Shown here piece by piece: positions 43,256-53,376 of a DNA stretch of 64,000 nt. The stretch comes from Rhizobium sp. ZPR4. Lineage in GTDB: Bacteria; Pseudomonadota; Alphaproteobacteria; Rhizobiales; Rhizobiaceae. The notes below the pieces were generated by a model. The model did no database searches. It worked only from the letters and a program-made list of their open reading frames with translations, and was not told the DNA's origin. A program made the translations under genes and the position numbers. Position 1 is the first letter of the stretch. Every line of letters begins with the position of its first letter. The stretch lies in the NCBI RefSeq assembly GCF_040215725.1, contig NZ_CP157967.1:1364001-1428000 (forward strand), read 5' to 3'.

Positions 43256-46177
43256 TCACTCCGCTGCCGCAACCTTCTTCATCGGCCGCCGCTCCAGCAA
43301 CTCCTTCAGGAATTGCCCGGTATAGGAGCGCTTCTCCTTGACGATCGCCTCCGGCGTTCCGACGGCAACGATCTCGCCGCCGCCATCGCCGCCTTCGGGA
43401 CCGAAATCGAGGATCCAGTCGGCCGTCTTGATGACTTCGAGATTGTGCTCGATGACCACGACCGAATTGCCCTGGTTGACCAATTCGTGCAGCATTTCCA
43501 GAAGCTTGGCGACATCGTGGAAGTGCAATCCGGTTGTGGGTTCGTCGAGAATGTAGAGCGTGCGGCCCGTCGATCGCTTCGACAGTTCCTTGGCTAGCTT
43601 GACGCGCTGCGCCTCGCCACCCGAAAGCGTATTGGCCTGCTGTCCCACCTTGATATAGCCGAGGCCGACATCCTTGAGACTCTGCAGCTTGTCGCGCACG
43701 GCGGGTACGGCTGCGAAGAAATCGACGCCTTCCTCGACCGTCATGTCGAGCACGTCGGCGATCGACTTGGTCTTGAAGGTGACATCGAGGGTCTCGCGGT
43801 TATAGCGCTTGCCATGGCAGACGTCGCAGGTGACGTAGACGTCGGGCAGGAAGTGCATCTCGATCTTGATGACGCCATCGCCCTGGCACGCCTCGCAGCG
43901 GCCGCCCTTGACGTTGAAGGAGAAGCGACCGGGTTGATAGCCGCGTGCCTTGGCTTCCGGCAGGCCGGCAAACCAGTCGCGGATCGGTGTGAAGGCGCCG
44001 GTATAGGTCGCCGGGTTCGAACGCGGCGTGCGGCCGATCGGCGACTGATCGATGTCGATGACCTTGTCGATATGCTCGAAGCCGTCGATGCGGTCGTGAT
44101 CGGCGGGAATTTCGCGCGCACCCATGACGCGCCGCGCGGCCGACTTATACAGCGTTTCAATCAGGAAGGTGGATTTGCCGCCGCCGGATACGCCGGTAAC
44201 TGCCGTGAAGACGCCAAGCGGGATGGAAGCCGTAACATTCTTGAGGTTGTTGCCCCGTGCGCCGACAACCTTGATTTCCTTGCCCTTCTTCGGCTTGCGG
44301 CGCTCGTCCGGAACAGGAACCCCAAGCTCGCCGGAAAGATATTTACCGGTCAGTGACTTCGGGTTCGCCATGATATCCTGCGGTGTGCCATGCGCCACCA
44401 CCTGGCCGCCATGCACGCCGGCGGCCGGCCCGATATCGACGACATCATCGGCCGTCAGGATCGCATCCTCATCGTGCTCGACGACGATCACGGTATTGCC
44501 GATATCGCGCAGATGTTTCAGCGTCTCCAGCAGCCGGGCATTGTCGCGCTGATGCAGGCCGATCGACGGCTCATCGAGCACATAGAGAACGCCGGTCAGT
44601 CCGGAACCAATCTGCGACGCCAGTCGGATGCGCTGGCTCTCGCCGCCGGACAGCGTACCTGAATTGCGCGAGAGGCTGAGATACTCAAGCCCCACATCGT
44701 TGAGGAAGCGCAGTCGATCGCGGATTTCCTTGAGGATGCGGACGGCAATCTCATTCTGCTTGTCGGTAAAGGTACCGGGCAGCGCATCGAACCAGTCGCG
44801 GGCGACACGGATCGACATCTCCGCCACCTGGCTGATGTGCAGCTTGTCGATCTTGACCGCCAATGCTTCCGGCTTCAGGCGATAGCCGTTGCACGCCGGG
44901 CAGGGAGCTGCCGACATGAAACGCTCGATCTCTTCGCGCGCCCAGGCGGAATCCGTTTCCTTCCAGCGGCGCTCGAGGTTCGGCACGATGCCTTCGAAGT
45001 TCTTATGCGTGGTATAGGAGCGGGCACCATCGGCATAATGGAACTCGATCTTGTCTTCCGTGCCGTTCAGGATGACATCCTTGGCCTTGTCGGACAGTTC
45101 GGTCCAGCGGCTGCCGAGCTTGAAGCCGTAATGCTTGCCGAGCGCTTCCAGCGTCTGATTGTAATAGGGCGAGGTCGACTTGGCCCAAGGCGCGATGGCG
45201 CCGTCGCGCAGCGTGCGTTCCGGCTCCGGCACGATCAGCTCCGGATCGATCTTCTGCTGCGAGCCCAAGCCGTCACAGGACGGGCAGGCACCAAAGGGAT
45301 TGTTGAAGGAGAACAGGCGCGGCTCGATTTCCGGAATGGTGAAGCCGGAAACCGGGCAGGCGAATTTCTCCGAGAACAGCACACGCTCATGCGTCTCGTT
45401 CAGCGACTTGTTGGCCGAACCGCCGGCGGCGGTCTCTTCCGGCGGCAGCGGCTTGTCGGCGAACTCTGCGACCGCAAGACCGTCTGCAAGCCGCAACGAG
45501 GTTTCAAAGCTGTCCGCAAGACGTGCGGCCATGTCGGGCCGGACGACAATGCGGTCGACCACAACGTCGATGTCGTGCTTGTATTTCTTGTCCAGCGCCG
45601 GCACATCGGCAATCTCATAGAACTGGCCGTCGACCTTGACACGCTGGAAGCCCTTTTTCATGAGCTCCGCCAGTTCCTTCTTGTACTCGCCCTTGCGGCC
45701 GCGCACGAGCGGCGCCAGAATATAAAGCCTTGTGCCTTCTTCATAGGCGAGCACGCGGTCGACCATCTGACTGACCGTCTGGCTCTCGATCGGCAGGCCC
45801 GTGACAGGGGAATAGGGAACGCCGACGCGTGCAAACAGCAGACGCATATAGTCGTAGATTTCGGTGACCGTACCGACCGTCGAGCGCGGATTGCGCGATG
45901 TCGTCTTCTGCTCGATCGAGATTGCCGGTGATAGACCATCGATCTGATCGACATCGGGCTTCTGCATCATTTCGAGGAACTGGCGCGCATAGGCCGAAAG
46001 GCTTTCGACATAGCGGCGCTGTCCTTCGGCATAGATCGTGTCAAAGGCAAGCGACGACTTGCCGGAGCCCGAAAGGCCGGTCATGACGATCAGCTTGTTG
46101 CGTGGCAGGTCGAGATCGATGCCCTTGAGATTGTGCTCGCGCGCACCACGTATGGAAATAGTCTTTAGTTCGCTCAT
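43256..46177 (-). CDS. uvrA: Excinuclease ABC subunit A
   Basis: UvrA is the damage-sensing ATPase of nucleotide excision repair. The 973-aa protein has Walker [10 protein letters not shown] at residues 35-43, a first zinc module (the CPVSGF and CPSC pairs near 274-300), the ABC signature LSGGESQR, a second Walker [10 protein letters not shown] near 670, and a second zinc finger with CEAC and CDVC near 760. It is divergent from ssb across a region with one SOS box. Mfd, which recruits UvrA, is in the same window. Confidence 0.97.
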   Translation of the reverse strand: MSELKTISIRGAREHNLKGIDLDLPRNKLIVMTGLSGSGKSSLAFDTIYAEGQRRYVESLSAYARQFLEMMQKPDVDQIDGLSPAISIEQKTTSRNPRSTVGTVTEIYDYMRLLFARVGVPYSPVTGLPIESQTVSQMVDRVLAYEEGTRLYILAPLVRGRKGEYKKELAELMKKGFQRVKVDGQFYEIADVPALDKKYKHDIDVVVDRIVVRPDMAARLADSFETSLRLADGLAVAEFADKPLPPEETAAGGSANKSLNETHERVLFSEKFACPVSGFTIPEIEPRLFSFNNPFGACPSCDGLGSQQKIDPELIVPEPERTLRDGAIAPWAKSTSPYYNQTLEALGKHYGFKLGSRWTELSDKAKDVILNGTEDKIEFHYADGARSYTTHKNFEGIVPNLERRWKETDSAWAREEIERFMSAAPCPACNGYRLKPEALAVKIDKLHISQVAEMSIRVARDWFDALPGTFTDKQNEIAVRILKEIRDRLRFLNDVGLEYLSLSRNSGTLSGGESQRIRLASQIGSGLTGVLYVLDEPSIGLHQRDNARLLETLKHLRDIGNTVIVVEHDEDAILTADDVVDIGPAAGVHGGQVVAHGTPQDIMANPKSLTGKYLSGELGVPVPDERRKPKKGKEIKVVGARGNNLKNVTASIPLGVFTAVTGVSGGGKSTFLIETLYKSAARRVMGAREIPADHDRIDGFEHIDKVIDIDQSPIGRTPRSNPATYTGAFTPIRDWFAGLPEAKARGYQPGRFSFNVKGGRCEACQGDGVIKIEMHFLPDVYVTCDVCHGKRYNRETLDVTFKTKSIADVLDMTVEEGVDFFAAVPAVRDKLQSLKDVGLGYIKVGQQANTLSGGEAQRVKLAKELSKRSTGRTLYILDEPTTGLHFHDVAKLLEMLHELVNQGNSVVVIEHNLEVIKTADWILDFGPEGGDGGGEIVAVGTPEAIVKEKRSYTGQFLKELLERRPMKKVAAAE

Positions 46178-46298
46178 CGTCGTATGCAGGTCCCTTGGAG
46201 TCTGCCTTTATTTAGTGATGCCAGCCCGCGAGTCGAGGCTGAAATGATGGGCAGGATCAGGTTTTCGATTCCGTTGACACGATCATAAGGATAAATTA

Positions 46299-46313
46299 GA
46301 ACAAAGAAAGAAC
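46299..46313. promoter_or_regulatory. LexA (SOS) box shared by uvrA and ssb
   Basis: GAAC-AAAGAAA-GAAC is a perfect match to the alphaproteobacterial LexA site GAAC-N7-GAAC (equivalently GTTC-N7-GTTC). It lies about 120 bases before the uvrA start and 136 before ssb, so it can serve both divergent genes. Confidence 0.85.
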
Positions 46314-46448
46314 AAAATTGTCGCGGCGATTTCTTTGTGGATGAACGGAACTGGAAAGGCCGCATAAATAGCACCAGACGCCCGCTATGGGTTAAGGTGC
46401 CTGGATAGAATTTCAAAGCCGTCGATGGGCGGCAAGCAGGGTGGTATC

Positions 46449-47015
46449 ATGGCCGGTAGTGTGAACAAGGTAATTCTGATTGGAAATCTCGGGGCGGACC
46501 CCGAAATCCGCCGCACGCAGGACGGCCGCCCGATCGCCAACCTCAACATCGCGACCTCAGAAACCTGGCGTGACCGCAATTCCGGCGAACGCAAGGAAAA
46601 GACGGAGTGGCACCGCGTCGTCATTTTCAATGAAGGCCTCTGCAAGGTCGCCGAGCAATATTTGAAGAAGGGCGCCAAGGTTTATATCGAAGGCGCGCTG
46701 CAGACCCGCAAGTGGCAGGATCAGAACGGCCAGGATAAGTATTCGACCGAAATCGTTCTGCAGGGCTTCAATTCGACCCTGACCATGCTCGATGGTCGCG
46801 GCGAAGGCGGTGGTGCAATGGAAGGCGGAAGCCGCGGCGGTCGCGGCGGCGGTGATTTTGGTGGCGGCTACGGCGGCGATTATGGCGGTGATGACTACGG
46901 CCAGTCTTCTTCGCAGGGCTCTTCCCGCAGTGGCGGCGGCAACCGCGGGGGTGGCAACCAGGGTGGCGGCGGCGGGAATTTCTCGCGCGATCTGGATGAT
47001 GACATCCCGTTCTGA
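46449..47015 (+). CDS. ssb: Single-stranded DNA-binding protein
   Basis: SSB coats single-stranded DNA and recruits replication and repair proteins. The OB fold fills about residues 1-110 ([17 protein letters not shown], then TEWHRVV). A glycine-rich disordered linker with serine and asparagine follows (about 118-178), and the conserved acidic tip DDDIPF at the very C-terminus binds partner proteins. The ATG at 46449 gives 188 aa; eight upstream codons are open but unlikely. Linked to uvrA by the shared SOS box. Confidence 0.96.
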   Translation: MAGSVNKVILIGNLGADPEIRRTQDGRPIANLNIATSETWRDRNSGERKEKTEWHRVVIFNEGLCKVAEQYLKKGAKVYIEGALQTRKWQDQNGQDKYSTEIVLQGFNSTLTMLDGRGEGGGAMEGGSRGGRGGGDFGGGYGGDYGGDDYGQSSSQGSSRSGGGNRGGGNQGGGGGNFSRDLDDDIPF

Positions 47016-47038
47016 GAGCGGCCTAGCTGCTTGATTTT

Positions 47039-47066
47039 TGAAAGCCCGCCACTTGGCGGGCTTTTT
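47039..47066. terminator. Bidirectional hairpin between ssb and marC
   Basis: AAAGCCCGCCA pairs with TGGCGGGCTTT and ends in a T tract on the plus strand. It touches the stop codon of the convergent marC gene, so it probably terminates both transcripts. Confidence 0.8.
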
Positions 47067-47698
47067 CATGAAAGGGCGAGCGCCGCTTTTGCGCCGTCCA
47101 CGACAAATTGCGCGGCAAGTGCCGCCAGGATAACTCCGAGCAGGCGGGTCAGGATGGCGCGGCCCGTTGCACCAAGCATGCGGTCCAGCCTGTCGGAAAT
47201 CGCAAGCGCGGCAAAGACCAGACAGAGATTGGCGGCGATGACGCCGATCAGTTGCGCCCGGTCGAGTGTCGTCTGCAGCGATCCTGCCAAGAGGATCGTG
47301 GCCGAGATCGCGCCGGGGCCGGCGATCAGCGGCAAAGCGAGGGGAAAGACCGCGATATTGCGAATATGATCCTTCGTGATGGCGACTTCCGTCGTCTTCT
47401 CTTTTCGGTCCTGTCGCCGCTCGAACACCATCTCGAAAGCGATCCAGAAGAGGAGCAGGCCGCCGGCGATGCGGAAGGCGCCGATGGAGATGCCGAGCAC
47501 GCCAAGCACGCTTGCTCCGAATAGCGCAAAGGCTGCCAGAATGAAGAAGGCGATCAGTGATCCGCGCAGCGCGACCTGCTTGCGCTCCGCCCGATTCATA
47601 CCCGCCGTAAGTCCGATGAAAAGCGGCGCGAGCCCTGGCGGATCGACAGTCACAAGCAGCGTCGTGAAGGCATTGATCAGCGTATCCGCGCTCGCCAT
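47066..47698 (-). CDS. MarC family membrane protein
   Basis: This inner-membrane protein of the MarC/UPF0056 family has about six hydrophobic segments in 210 aa and the typical VDPPGLAPLF motif near residue 17 and PLALPLIAGPGAIS near 120. Despite the name, the family has no proven role in multiple antibiotic resistance. The start at 47698 has a GGGGACC sequence upstream and begins at the usual place; two earlier in-frame ATGs would add polar residues. Confidence 0.85.
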   Translation of the reverse strand: MASADTLINAFTTLLVTVDPPGLAPLFIGLTAGMNRAERKQVALRGSLIAFFILAAFALFGASVLGVLGISIGAFRIAGGLLLFWIAFEMVFERRQDRKEKTTEVAITKDHIRNIAVFPLALPLIAGPGAISATILLAGSLQTTLDRAQLIGVIAANLCLVFAALAISDRLDRMLGATGRAILTRLLGVILAALAAQFVVDGAKAALALS

Positions 47699-47858
47699 AT
47701 GGTCCCCGAAGCTTGTTCTATCGCTGTTATCGAGCATTGTTATGCGAGGAATCGGCTTTCGCAAAGGGTCATGTGCCGCTATTGCCGGGTTACGCCACGG
47801 AAATGTTCGATTTCATGGCTTAAAGAGGCAAAAGTCTGTTCAAAAACACCGGCCTAAA

Positions 47859-47888
47859 TTGGCGCTCGCCAGGCCTTTCGGCTATAAA
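47859..47888 (+). promoter_or_regulatory. Possible housekeeping promoter of gyrA
   Basis: TTGGCG (47859-47864) and TATAAA (47883-47888) are 18 bases apart, with the start codon 36 bases beyond. The fit to a sigma-70 promoter is moderate. Confidence 0.35.
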
Positions 47889-47923
47889 TTTCGCAGTGAT
47901 TCTAAAAGAGATCGTGATCTGTT

Positions 47924-50719
47924 TTGACTGAGCAAACACCACCCGGCGGCGGGAAGCTCCCGCCAGGCATCGAGCCGATTTCCATCATGGAGGAAATGCA
48001 GCGGTCGTATCTCGATTACGCCATGAGCGTGATCGTCAGCCGCGCGCTTCCCGACGTTCGCGATGGTCTGAAGCCTGTTCATCGGCGCATCCTCTATGCG
48101 GCGCATCAGAGCGGCTATCACTGGAACCGTAAATATGTGAAGTCGGCCCGCCCCGTCGCCGACGTCATGGGTAGCTACCACCCGCACGGCGACGCCTCGA
48201 TCTATGACGCCTTGGTCCGCATGGCGCAGGATTGGTCGATGCGTGTGCCGCTCATCGACGGGCAGGGCAATTTCGGCTCGATCGACGGCGATCCGCCGGC
48301 GGCGATGCGTTATACGGAATCGCGCCTGACGAAGGTTGCCCACGAGCTTCTCGAGGATATCGACAAGGAAACGGTCGACTTCCAGGAAAACTACGATGCG
48401 ACCACGGAAGAGCCGAAGGTTCTGCCGGCGCGCTTCCCGAACCTGCTCGTCAACGGTTCCGGCGGCATTGCCGTCGGCATGGCGACGAATATTCCGCCGC
48501 ATAACCTCTCTGAAGTGATCAACGGCTGTATTGCGCTCATCGACAATCCGGCGATCGAATTGCCTGAGATGATGCAGATCATCCCCGGCCCGGACTTCCC
48601 GACGGGTGCGAAGATCCTCGGCCGTGCCGGCATCCGTTCCGCCTATGAGACGGGCCGTGGCTCCGTTGTCATGCGCGGTGTCGCGACCATCGAGCCGATG
48701 CGCGGCGATCGCGAGCAGATCATCATCACCGAGGTTCCCTATCAGGTGAACAAGGCGTCGATGATCGAGAAGATGGCCGAACTCGTGCGCGAGAAGCGCA
48801 TCGAGGGCATCTCCGACCTGCGCGACGAGTCCGACCGTCAGGGCTATCGCGTCGTCGTCGAGCTGAAGCGCGACGCCAATGCAGATGTCATCCTGAACCA
48901 GCTCTATCGTTATACGCCGCTGCAGACCTCCTTCGGCTGCAACATGGTGGCGCTGAACGGCGGCAAGCCCGAGCTGATGAACCTGATGGACATGCTGCGC
49001 GCTTTCGTGGCTTTCCGCGAGGAAGTCATCAGCCGCCGCACGAAGTACCTCCTGCGCAAGGCTCGTGATCGCGCCCATGTCTTGGTCGGCTTGGCGATTG
49101 CGGTTGCCAATATCGATGAGGTCATCCGTGTCATCCGCCAGGCGCCGGATCCGCAATCGGCCCGCGAAGAGCTGATGACGCGTCGCTGGAATGCGGCGGA
49201 CGTCGAATCTCTTATTCGGCTAATCGACGACCCGCGCCACCGCATTAATGAGGACGGTACCTACAACCTCTCGGAAGAGCAGGCCCGCGCCATTCTCGAA
49301 CTGCGTCTGGCACGCCTGACCGCTCTCGGTCGCGATGAAATCGACGAGGAACTCAACCAGATCGGCGCAGAGATCAAGGACTACCTTGATATCCTGTCTT
49401 CGCGCGCGCGCATCCAAGCCATTGTAAAACAAGAGCTTGCTGCGGTTCGCGACGAATTCGGAACACCGCGCCGCACCGAGATCGTCGATGGCGGTCTCGA
49501 GATGGACGACGAGGATCTGATCGCCCGCGAGGACATGGTCGTCACCGTTTCCCATCTCGGTTACATCAAGCGCGTGCCGCTGACCACCTATCGTGCGCAG
49601 CGCCGCGGCGGCAAGGGCCGCTCCGGCATGACCACCCGCGACGAAGATTTTGTTACCCGGCTATTTGTTCTCAATACACATACGCCGGTCCTGTTCTTCT
49701 CGTCTCGCGGTATCGTCTATAAGGAAAAGGTCTGGCGTCTGCCGATCGGCACGCCGACGTCGCGCGGCAAGGCACTGATCAACATGCTGCCACTGGAGCC
49801 TGGCGAGCGCATCACCACGATCATGCCTCTGCCCGAGGATGAGGATAGCTGGGACAATCTCGACGTGATGTTCACGACGACGCGCGGCACCGTGCGCCGC
49901 AACAAGCTGTCGGATTTCGTCCAGGTCAACCGCAATGGCAAGATCGCCATGAAGCTCGAGGAGGAGGGTGATGAAATCCTCTCCGTCGAGACCTGTACCG
50001 AGCATGACGACGTGTTGATGACGACGGCGCTTGGCCAGTGCATTCGCTTCTCGGTATCGGATGTGCGCGTTTTCGCCGGCCGCAATTCGATCGGTGTTCG
50101 CGGTATCACCCTTGCATCCGGCGATCGCATCATCTCGATGACGATCGTCCGGCATGTGGATGCCGAGCCATGGGAGCGTGCAGCCTACCTCAAGCGCTCC
50201 GTCAGCGAGCGTCGTTCGGCGACGGGCGACGACGAGGAAATCGCGCTCGTCGGTGAGGAAGTCACCGACGAGGGACAGTTGGGCGATGAGCGTTACGAAG
50301 AACTCAAGGCGCTCGAGCAGTTTATCCTGACGGTTTCGGAAAAGGGCTTCGGCAAGCGTTCGTCTTCTTACGATTTCCGCATCTCCGGCCGTGGCGGCAA
50401 GGGTATCCGCGCTACCGACACGTCGAAGACGGGCGAGATTGGCGAGCTTGTTGCCGCCTTCCCGGTCGAGGACGGCGATCAGATCATGCTCGTCTCGGAT
50501 GGCGGTCAGCTGATCCGCGTCCCCGTCGGCGGCATCCGCGTCGCCAGCCGCGCCACCAAGGGCGTCACCATCTTCTCAACCGCGAAGGACGAGAAGGTCG
50601 TATCCGTCGAGCGTATCAGCGAGCCGGAAGGCGATGAGGACGCGGCAGTCGACGATGAGACTGTTGCCGATGAGGCAGGGGATGCCGGCGGCGATGTCGA
50701 GGGCGGCAGCGAAGAATAG
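47924..50719 (+). CDS. gyrA: DNA gyrase subunit A
   Basis: GyrA is the breakage-reunion subunit of gyrase. The catalytic tyrosine is Tyr130 in AMRYTESRL (Tyr122 of E. coli, an offset of eight). The quinolone region reads [10 protein letters not shown], so Ala91 occupies the place of E. coli Ser83 while Asp95 matches Asp87. The GyrA box QRRGGKG lies near residue 560 and six beta-pinwheel repeats follow. The C-terminal 30 residues are acidic. The start must be the TTG at 47924, because an in-frame stop lies three codons upstream. Length is 931 aa. Confidence 0.96.
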   Translation: MTEQTPPGGGKLPPGIEPISIMEEMQRSYLDYAMSVIVSRALPDVRDGLKPVHRRILYAAHQSGYHWNRKYVKSARPVADVMGSYHPHGDASIYDALVRMAQDWSMRVPLIDGQGNFGSIDGDPPAAMRYTESRLTKVAHELLEDIDKETVDFQENYDATTEEPKVLPARFPNLLVNGSGGIAVGMATNIPPHNLSEVINGCIALIDNPAIELPEMMQIIPGPDFPTGAKILGRAGIRSAYETGRGSVVMRGVATIEPMRGDREQIIITEVPYQVNKASMIEKMAELVREKRIEGISDLRDESDRQGYRVVVELKRDANADVILNQLYRYTPLQTSFGCNMVALNGGKPELMNLMDMLRAFVAFREEVISRRTKYLLRKARDRAHVLVGLAIAVANIDEVIRVIRQAPDPQSAREELMTRRWNAADVESLIRLIDDPRHRINEDGTYNLSEEQARAILELRLARLTALGRDEIDEELNQIGAEIKDYLDILSSRARIQAIVKQELAAVRDEFGTPRRTEIVDGGLEMDDEDLIAREDMVVTVSHLGYIKRVPLTTYRAQRRGGKGRSGMTTRDEDFVTRLFVLNTHTPVLFFSSRGIVYKEKVWRLPIGTPTSRGKALINMLPLEPGERITTIMPLPEDEDSWDNLDVMFTTTRGTVRRNKLSDFVQVNRNGKIAMKLEEEGDEILSVETCTEHDDVLMTTALGQCIRFSVSDVRVFAGRNSIGVRGITLASGDRIISMTIVRHVDAEPWERAAYLKRSVSERRSATGDDEEIALVGEEVTDEGQLGDERYEELKALEQFILTVSEKGFGKRSSSYDFRISGRGGKGIRATDTSKTGEIGELVAAFPVEDGDQIMLVSDGGQLIRVPVGGIRVASRATKGVTIFSTAKDEKVVSVERISEPEGDEDAAVDDETVADEAGDAGGDVEGGSEE

Positions 50720-50785
50720 GATTTCGCTGCCTCCGATCGGAAAAGCCGGGGTTGCCCGCCGAGCCGAGTAAAAAATCAATGCTTT

Positions 50786-50826
50786 CAATCGCATGAGCTT
50801 GGCGACAGGCTCATGCGATTGTTTTT
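50786..50826 (+). terminator. Intrinsic terminator after gyrA
   Basis: A perfect 13-bp stem (50786-50798 with 50809-50821) is followed by five T residues, 67 bases after the gyrA stop. Confidence 0.88.
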
Positions 50827-50878
50827 GTGCAGTGGGCGTGGGCGAGCCGGAGCTGCCAAAGGACGCTTGTAGGACCTT

Positions 50879-51769
50879 CTATTCCGGGCGTCTGCTGTTT
50901 TGCGAGAAGGGCGGCAGAACCTCCAGGCTCTCCCGATCCAGCTGCGCGAAAACCTCGTCATAACCGAAGCGGAAATGCCAGCCGAGGACCGCACCCGCGG
51001 ATTTCGATGCGTAAACACGATCGATTCTGTCAGGCAGAGGCCAGTTTTGCTGGGCGAATTTCGCGGCAAGGCCGGGCGCGCGTAACCGGATGACGGAGGT
51101 GGCGTCGACCGCGAGCGCCTCGCAATCTTCCGGTTTGAACAGTGTGCTGGCGGAAACGATATGTCGTTGAAAATCTTTGCCGCCGTTCGTGAGTGCCGCC
51201 ACATGGGCATCCGCGACATCACGGATATCAACGCCGCGATGCAGACGATAGATGGCCACCACATTGGTCGACTCCGGAAAGCTTCGAGACATGCGTAAAA
51301 CGCGAATCTGCAGATTCGAGCCGGCCATGCCCTTAAGGATCTGTTCGGCTTCCAGTTTCGTACGGTGATAGATGCTTTTCGGTTGCGGCACGGTGTCTTC
51401 ATCGATCCATGTGCAATGACCGGAGACGACGGCGTGACCATAAAGCGCCGTGGTGCTGGTAAATATCAGTCGCTTCACGCCGGCAGCCAGCGCTGCCTCA
51501 GCTAGTTGCCGTGTTCCATCCACGTTGATGCGACGAAATTCATCGTCGGAAACCGTGCCGACATGAGGCGCGTGCAGGGCCGCGCAATGGATGACCGCAT
51601 CCGCATCCGTCAGCGCTTGGCGCAGCAACGTCGCATCGGTAAAATCTCCGACGAGATGCGTCGTCGAAAACGGCGATCGATCGATGCCTATCACCGTGTG
51701 GCCTGGCGCAAGCGCATTAAAGATCGCCCGGCCAAGTCGCCCGGAGCTGCCTGTCAGGACAATGCGCAT
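50879..51769 (-). CDS. NAD(P)-dependent epimerase/dehydratase family protein
   Basis: This extended short-chain dehydrogenase (296 aa) has the Rossmann motif GSSGRLG at residues 7-13, the acidic NAD-ribose contact IDRSP after strand 2, and the catalytic YHRTK pair near 138-142 (YxxxK). The ATG at 51769 has a GAGGGA site. The substrate, most likely a nucleotide sugar or a similar carbonyl, cannot be named. It is convergent with gyrA and is not part of a recognisable pathway cluster. Confidence 0.82.
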   Translation of the reverse strand: MRIVLTGSSGRLGRAIFNALAPGHTVIGIDRSPFSTTHLVGDFTDATLLRQALTDADAVIHCAALHAPHVGTVSDDEFRRINVDGTRQLAEAALAAGVKRLIFTSTTALYGHAVVSGHCTWIDEDTVPQPKSIYHRTKLEAEQILKGMAGSNLQIRVLRMSRSFPESTNVVAIYRLHRGVDIRDVADAHVAALTNGGKDFQRHIVSASTLFKPEDCEALAVDATSVIRLRAPGLAAKFAQQNWPLPDRIDRVYASKSAGAVLGWHFRFGYDEVFAQLDRESLEVLPPFSQNSRRPE

Positions 51770-51894
51770 CTCGATCCCTCGATGAACCGCGATCACCATA
51801 GCATGATTGAAGCGGCTGACGCGCTTCCTCTTGCAAAATCATGCTTTTGCGTCGAGACGACAAGGGTGTGGGGGAGAGGATTTATATTGTAACG

Positions 51895-51974
51895 GCAATA
51901 AAAAACCGGACGCTGGCGGGGATAGCGTCCGGTTCATGGTCCATCCGAGCATCTGGCGGGGAGAGGATGCTCGG
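51895..51974 (-). ncRNA. Candidate small RNA / structured 3' end: two C-rich-loop hairpins plus terminator
   Basis: On the minus strand, just after the 44-aa gene, a 9-bp perfect stem (51966-51974 with 51944-51952) shows the loop CTCTCCCCGCCA. Then an 11-bp perfect stem (51923-51933 with 51903-51913) shows the loop ATCCCCGCC and runs into six T residues, an intrinsic terminator. Both loops share TCCCCGCC. Paired hairpins with the same C-rich loop are typical of alphaproteobacterial sRNAs that mask ribosome sites. The terminator is sure; the RNA role is inference. Confidence 0.55.
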
Positions 51975-51984
51975 TACGCGGAGA

Positions 51985-52119
51985 TCAGAGCGTCTTGTGA
52001 CGCTTATGCAGTCTCTTGCTCTCTTCGCTTTCGCGATGGAGCGCCGAAATGGTGGATGCGACTGACACGACAAACATGATGCTGATGAAAACTGTAAGCA
52101 GCGTCAAAATTGTGAACAT
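51985..52119 (-). CDS. Small membrane protein, 44 aa
   Basis: The start at 52119 has a full AAAGGAGG ribosome site seven bases upstream, the best in this region. One hydrophobic helix (about residues 2-24) is followed by a strongly charged tail with alternating Arg, Glu, Lys and His. The layout is a bitopic inner-membrane peptide with a cytoplasmic charged tail. I do not recognise a family. It follows the 52-aa gene by 39 bases and is followed by the paired C-rich hairpins and terminator. Confidence 0.65.
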   Translation of the reverse strand: MFTILTLLTVFISIMFVVSVASTISALHRESEESKRLHKRHKTL

Positions 52120-52158
52120 GATCGCTCCCTCCTTTGGTGGGACTAGCGTTCAGATCCC

Positions 52159-52317
52159 TTAGTATTGGCTCGAGGCAACGAAGGGACGAGCCGAAGCAAA
52201 GGGACCATAGATCTTCGACTGGTCGGGTTTCTGATCGTAAAGCGCAACGGTTGCTGCAAGCATTCCCGAAATCATGGCCATCCAAACAAAGTTAATAAGG
52301 GTGATCTTGTCGGGCAT
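52159..52317 (-). CDS. Small membrane protein, 52 aa
   Basis: The ATG at 52317 has AAGGAAG upstream. The protein begins MPDKITLINFVWMAMISGM, has one membrane helix at about residues 6-24 and a polar tail ending in tyrosine. A ten-codon upstream extension is open but lacks a ribosome site. It is probably co-transcribed with the 44-aa gene 39 bases downstream. No family is recognised. Confidence 0.6.
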   Translation of the reverse strand: MPDKITLINFVWMAMISGMLAATVALYDQKPDQSKIYGPFASARPFVASSQY

Positions 52318-52408
52318 ACTCTTCTTCCTTCTTGCCGCAATGTGCAATTTGAGTTTCGGACTGTTAACGCGGCGTTTCCCAAATGGTTCCGCCGATATTG
52401 AGAGCTAT

Positions 52409-52633
52409 CTAGCAATGCGCGCCTGAAGCGACCTTGAATGCCTTGTTCATCTGGCGTTCAGATTCGCGATGCGTTTTGCGCATGGCGATGGCTATTTCTT
52501 GGGCAAAATCGATGTCGTTGCTGTTTCCCGAGGCGGAATCCCATTCGATCTCATAATTGTCGGCGAAAAGATGAACGAGGTATTCGACGAAAAATGAACC
52601 GATGATGGCGCCTGCGATGATGAAGACGAGCAT
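52409..52633 (-). CDS. Small membrane-anchored protein, 74 aa
   Basis: The ATG at 52633 follows AGGGA by ten bases. An N-terminal anchor (about residues 1-19) leads to a soluble tail with an acidic part (EIEWDSASGNSNDIDF) and a helical, charged C-terminal part. A glycine x3 glycine-like spacing in the helix (GAIIG) may favour helix packing. I do not recognise it. It is the first of three small membrane-protein genes on this strand. Confidence 0.55.
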   Translation of the reverse strand: MLVFIIAGAIIGSFFVEYLVHLFADNYEIEWDSASGNSNDIDFAQEIAIAMRKTHRESERQMNKAFKVASGAHC

Positions 52634-52834
52634 GACATGATTTCCCTGAAGCGGAGACCGGCGGGCCGTTGAACCAGGCCCGTTTCGATGTTGATGGCAG
52701 TAAAGCATGGTCGAGCTGAAACGGGCTTGAACGGCGTGTTCATCTACAGTTCAGAGGCGGTCGCTGGGTTGCAAATCACTTGCGATACGGCCTCATCCAT
52801 GACAAAAGGCGTCGAAACAACGAGCCGGCTTGGT

Positions 52835-53347
52835 ATGACGACAGCCTTCTATCCAGGGTCTTTCGACCCGATGACCAACGGACATCTGGATGTCCTCGTG
52901 CAGGCGTTGAATGTCGCCGCCAAGGTGATCGTCGCGATCGGCATTCATCCCGGCAAGAAGCCGCTTTTCTCCTTCGAGGAGCGGGCGGAGCTCATTCGCA
53001 GATCACTCGGAGAGGCTTTGCCACAAAAGGCGGGCGATATTTCCGTCGTCGCCTTCGACAATCTGGTCGTCGATGCGGCCCGCGCCCATGGTGCGACCTT
53101 GCTCGTGCGCGGTCTGCGCGACGGCACCGATCTTGACTATGAAATGCAGATGGCTGGCATGAACAGGCAGATGGCGCCGGATATCCAGACGCTGTTTCTG
53201 CCAGCCGGCACGGCCTCGCGGCCCATAACCGCCACATTGGTGCGGCAGATCGCATCCATGGGCGGCGATGTCAGCGCCTTCGTGCCGTCGGCGGTGCTGG
53301 AAGCGCTGAACGGCAAACTCAAAAATAAGGCCAGCGGCAACAGCTGA
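52835..53347 (+). CDS. coaD: Phosphopantetheine adenylyltransferase
   Basis: CoaD makes dephospho-CoA from phosphopantetheine and ATP. The nucleotidyltransferase motif reads [13 protein letters not shown] near residue 8, with the usual T/HxGH histidine, and the C-terminal ATP-site motif reads [14 protein letters not shown] near 128. The start at 52835 ([12 protein letters not shown]) gives 170 aa; an in-frame ATG at 52799 would add twelve residues. The periplasmic cyclophilin gene follows 29 bases later. Confidence 0.93.
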   Translation: MTTAFYPGSFDPMTNGHLDVLVQALNVAAKVIVAIGIHPGKKPLFSFEERAELIRRSLGEALPQKAGDISVVAFDNLVVDAARAHGATLLVRGLRDGTDLDYEMQMAGMNRQMAPDIQTLFLPAGTASRPITATLVRQIASMGGDVSAFVPSAVLEALNGKLKNKASGNS

Positions 53348-53376
53348 GCCGAAATCCAATCCCGAACGGAGCATCC

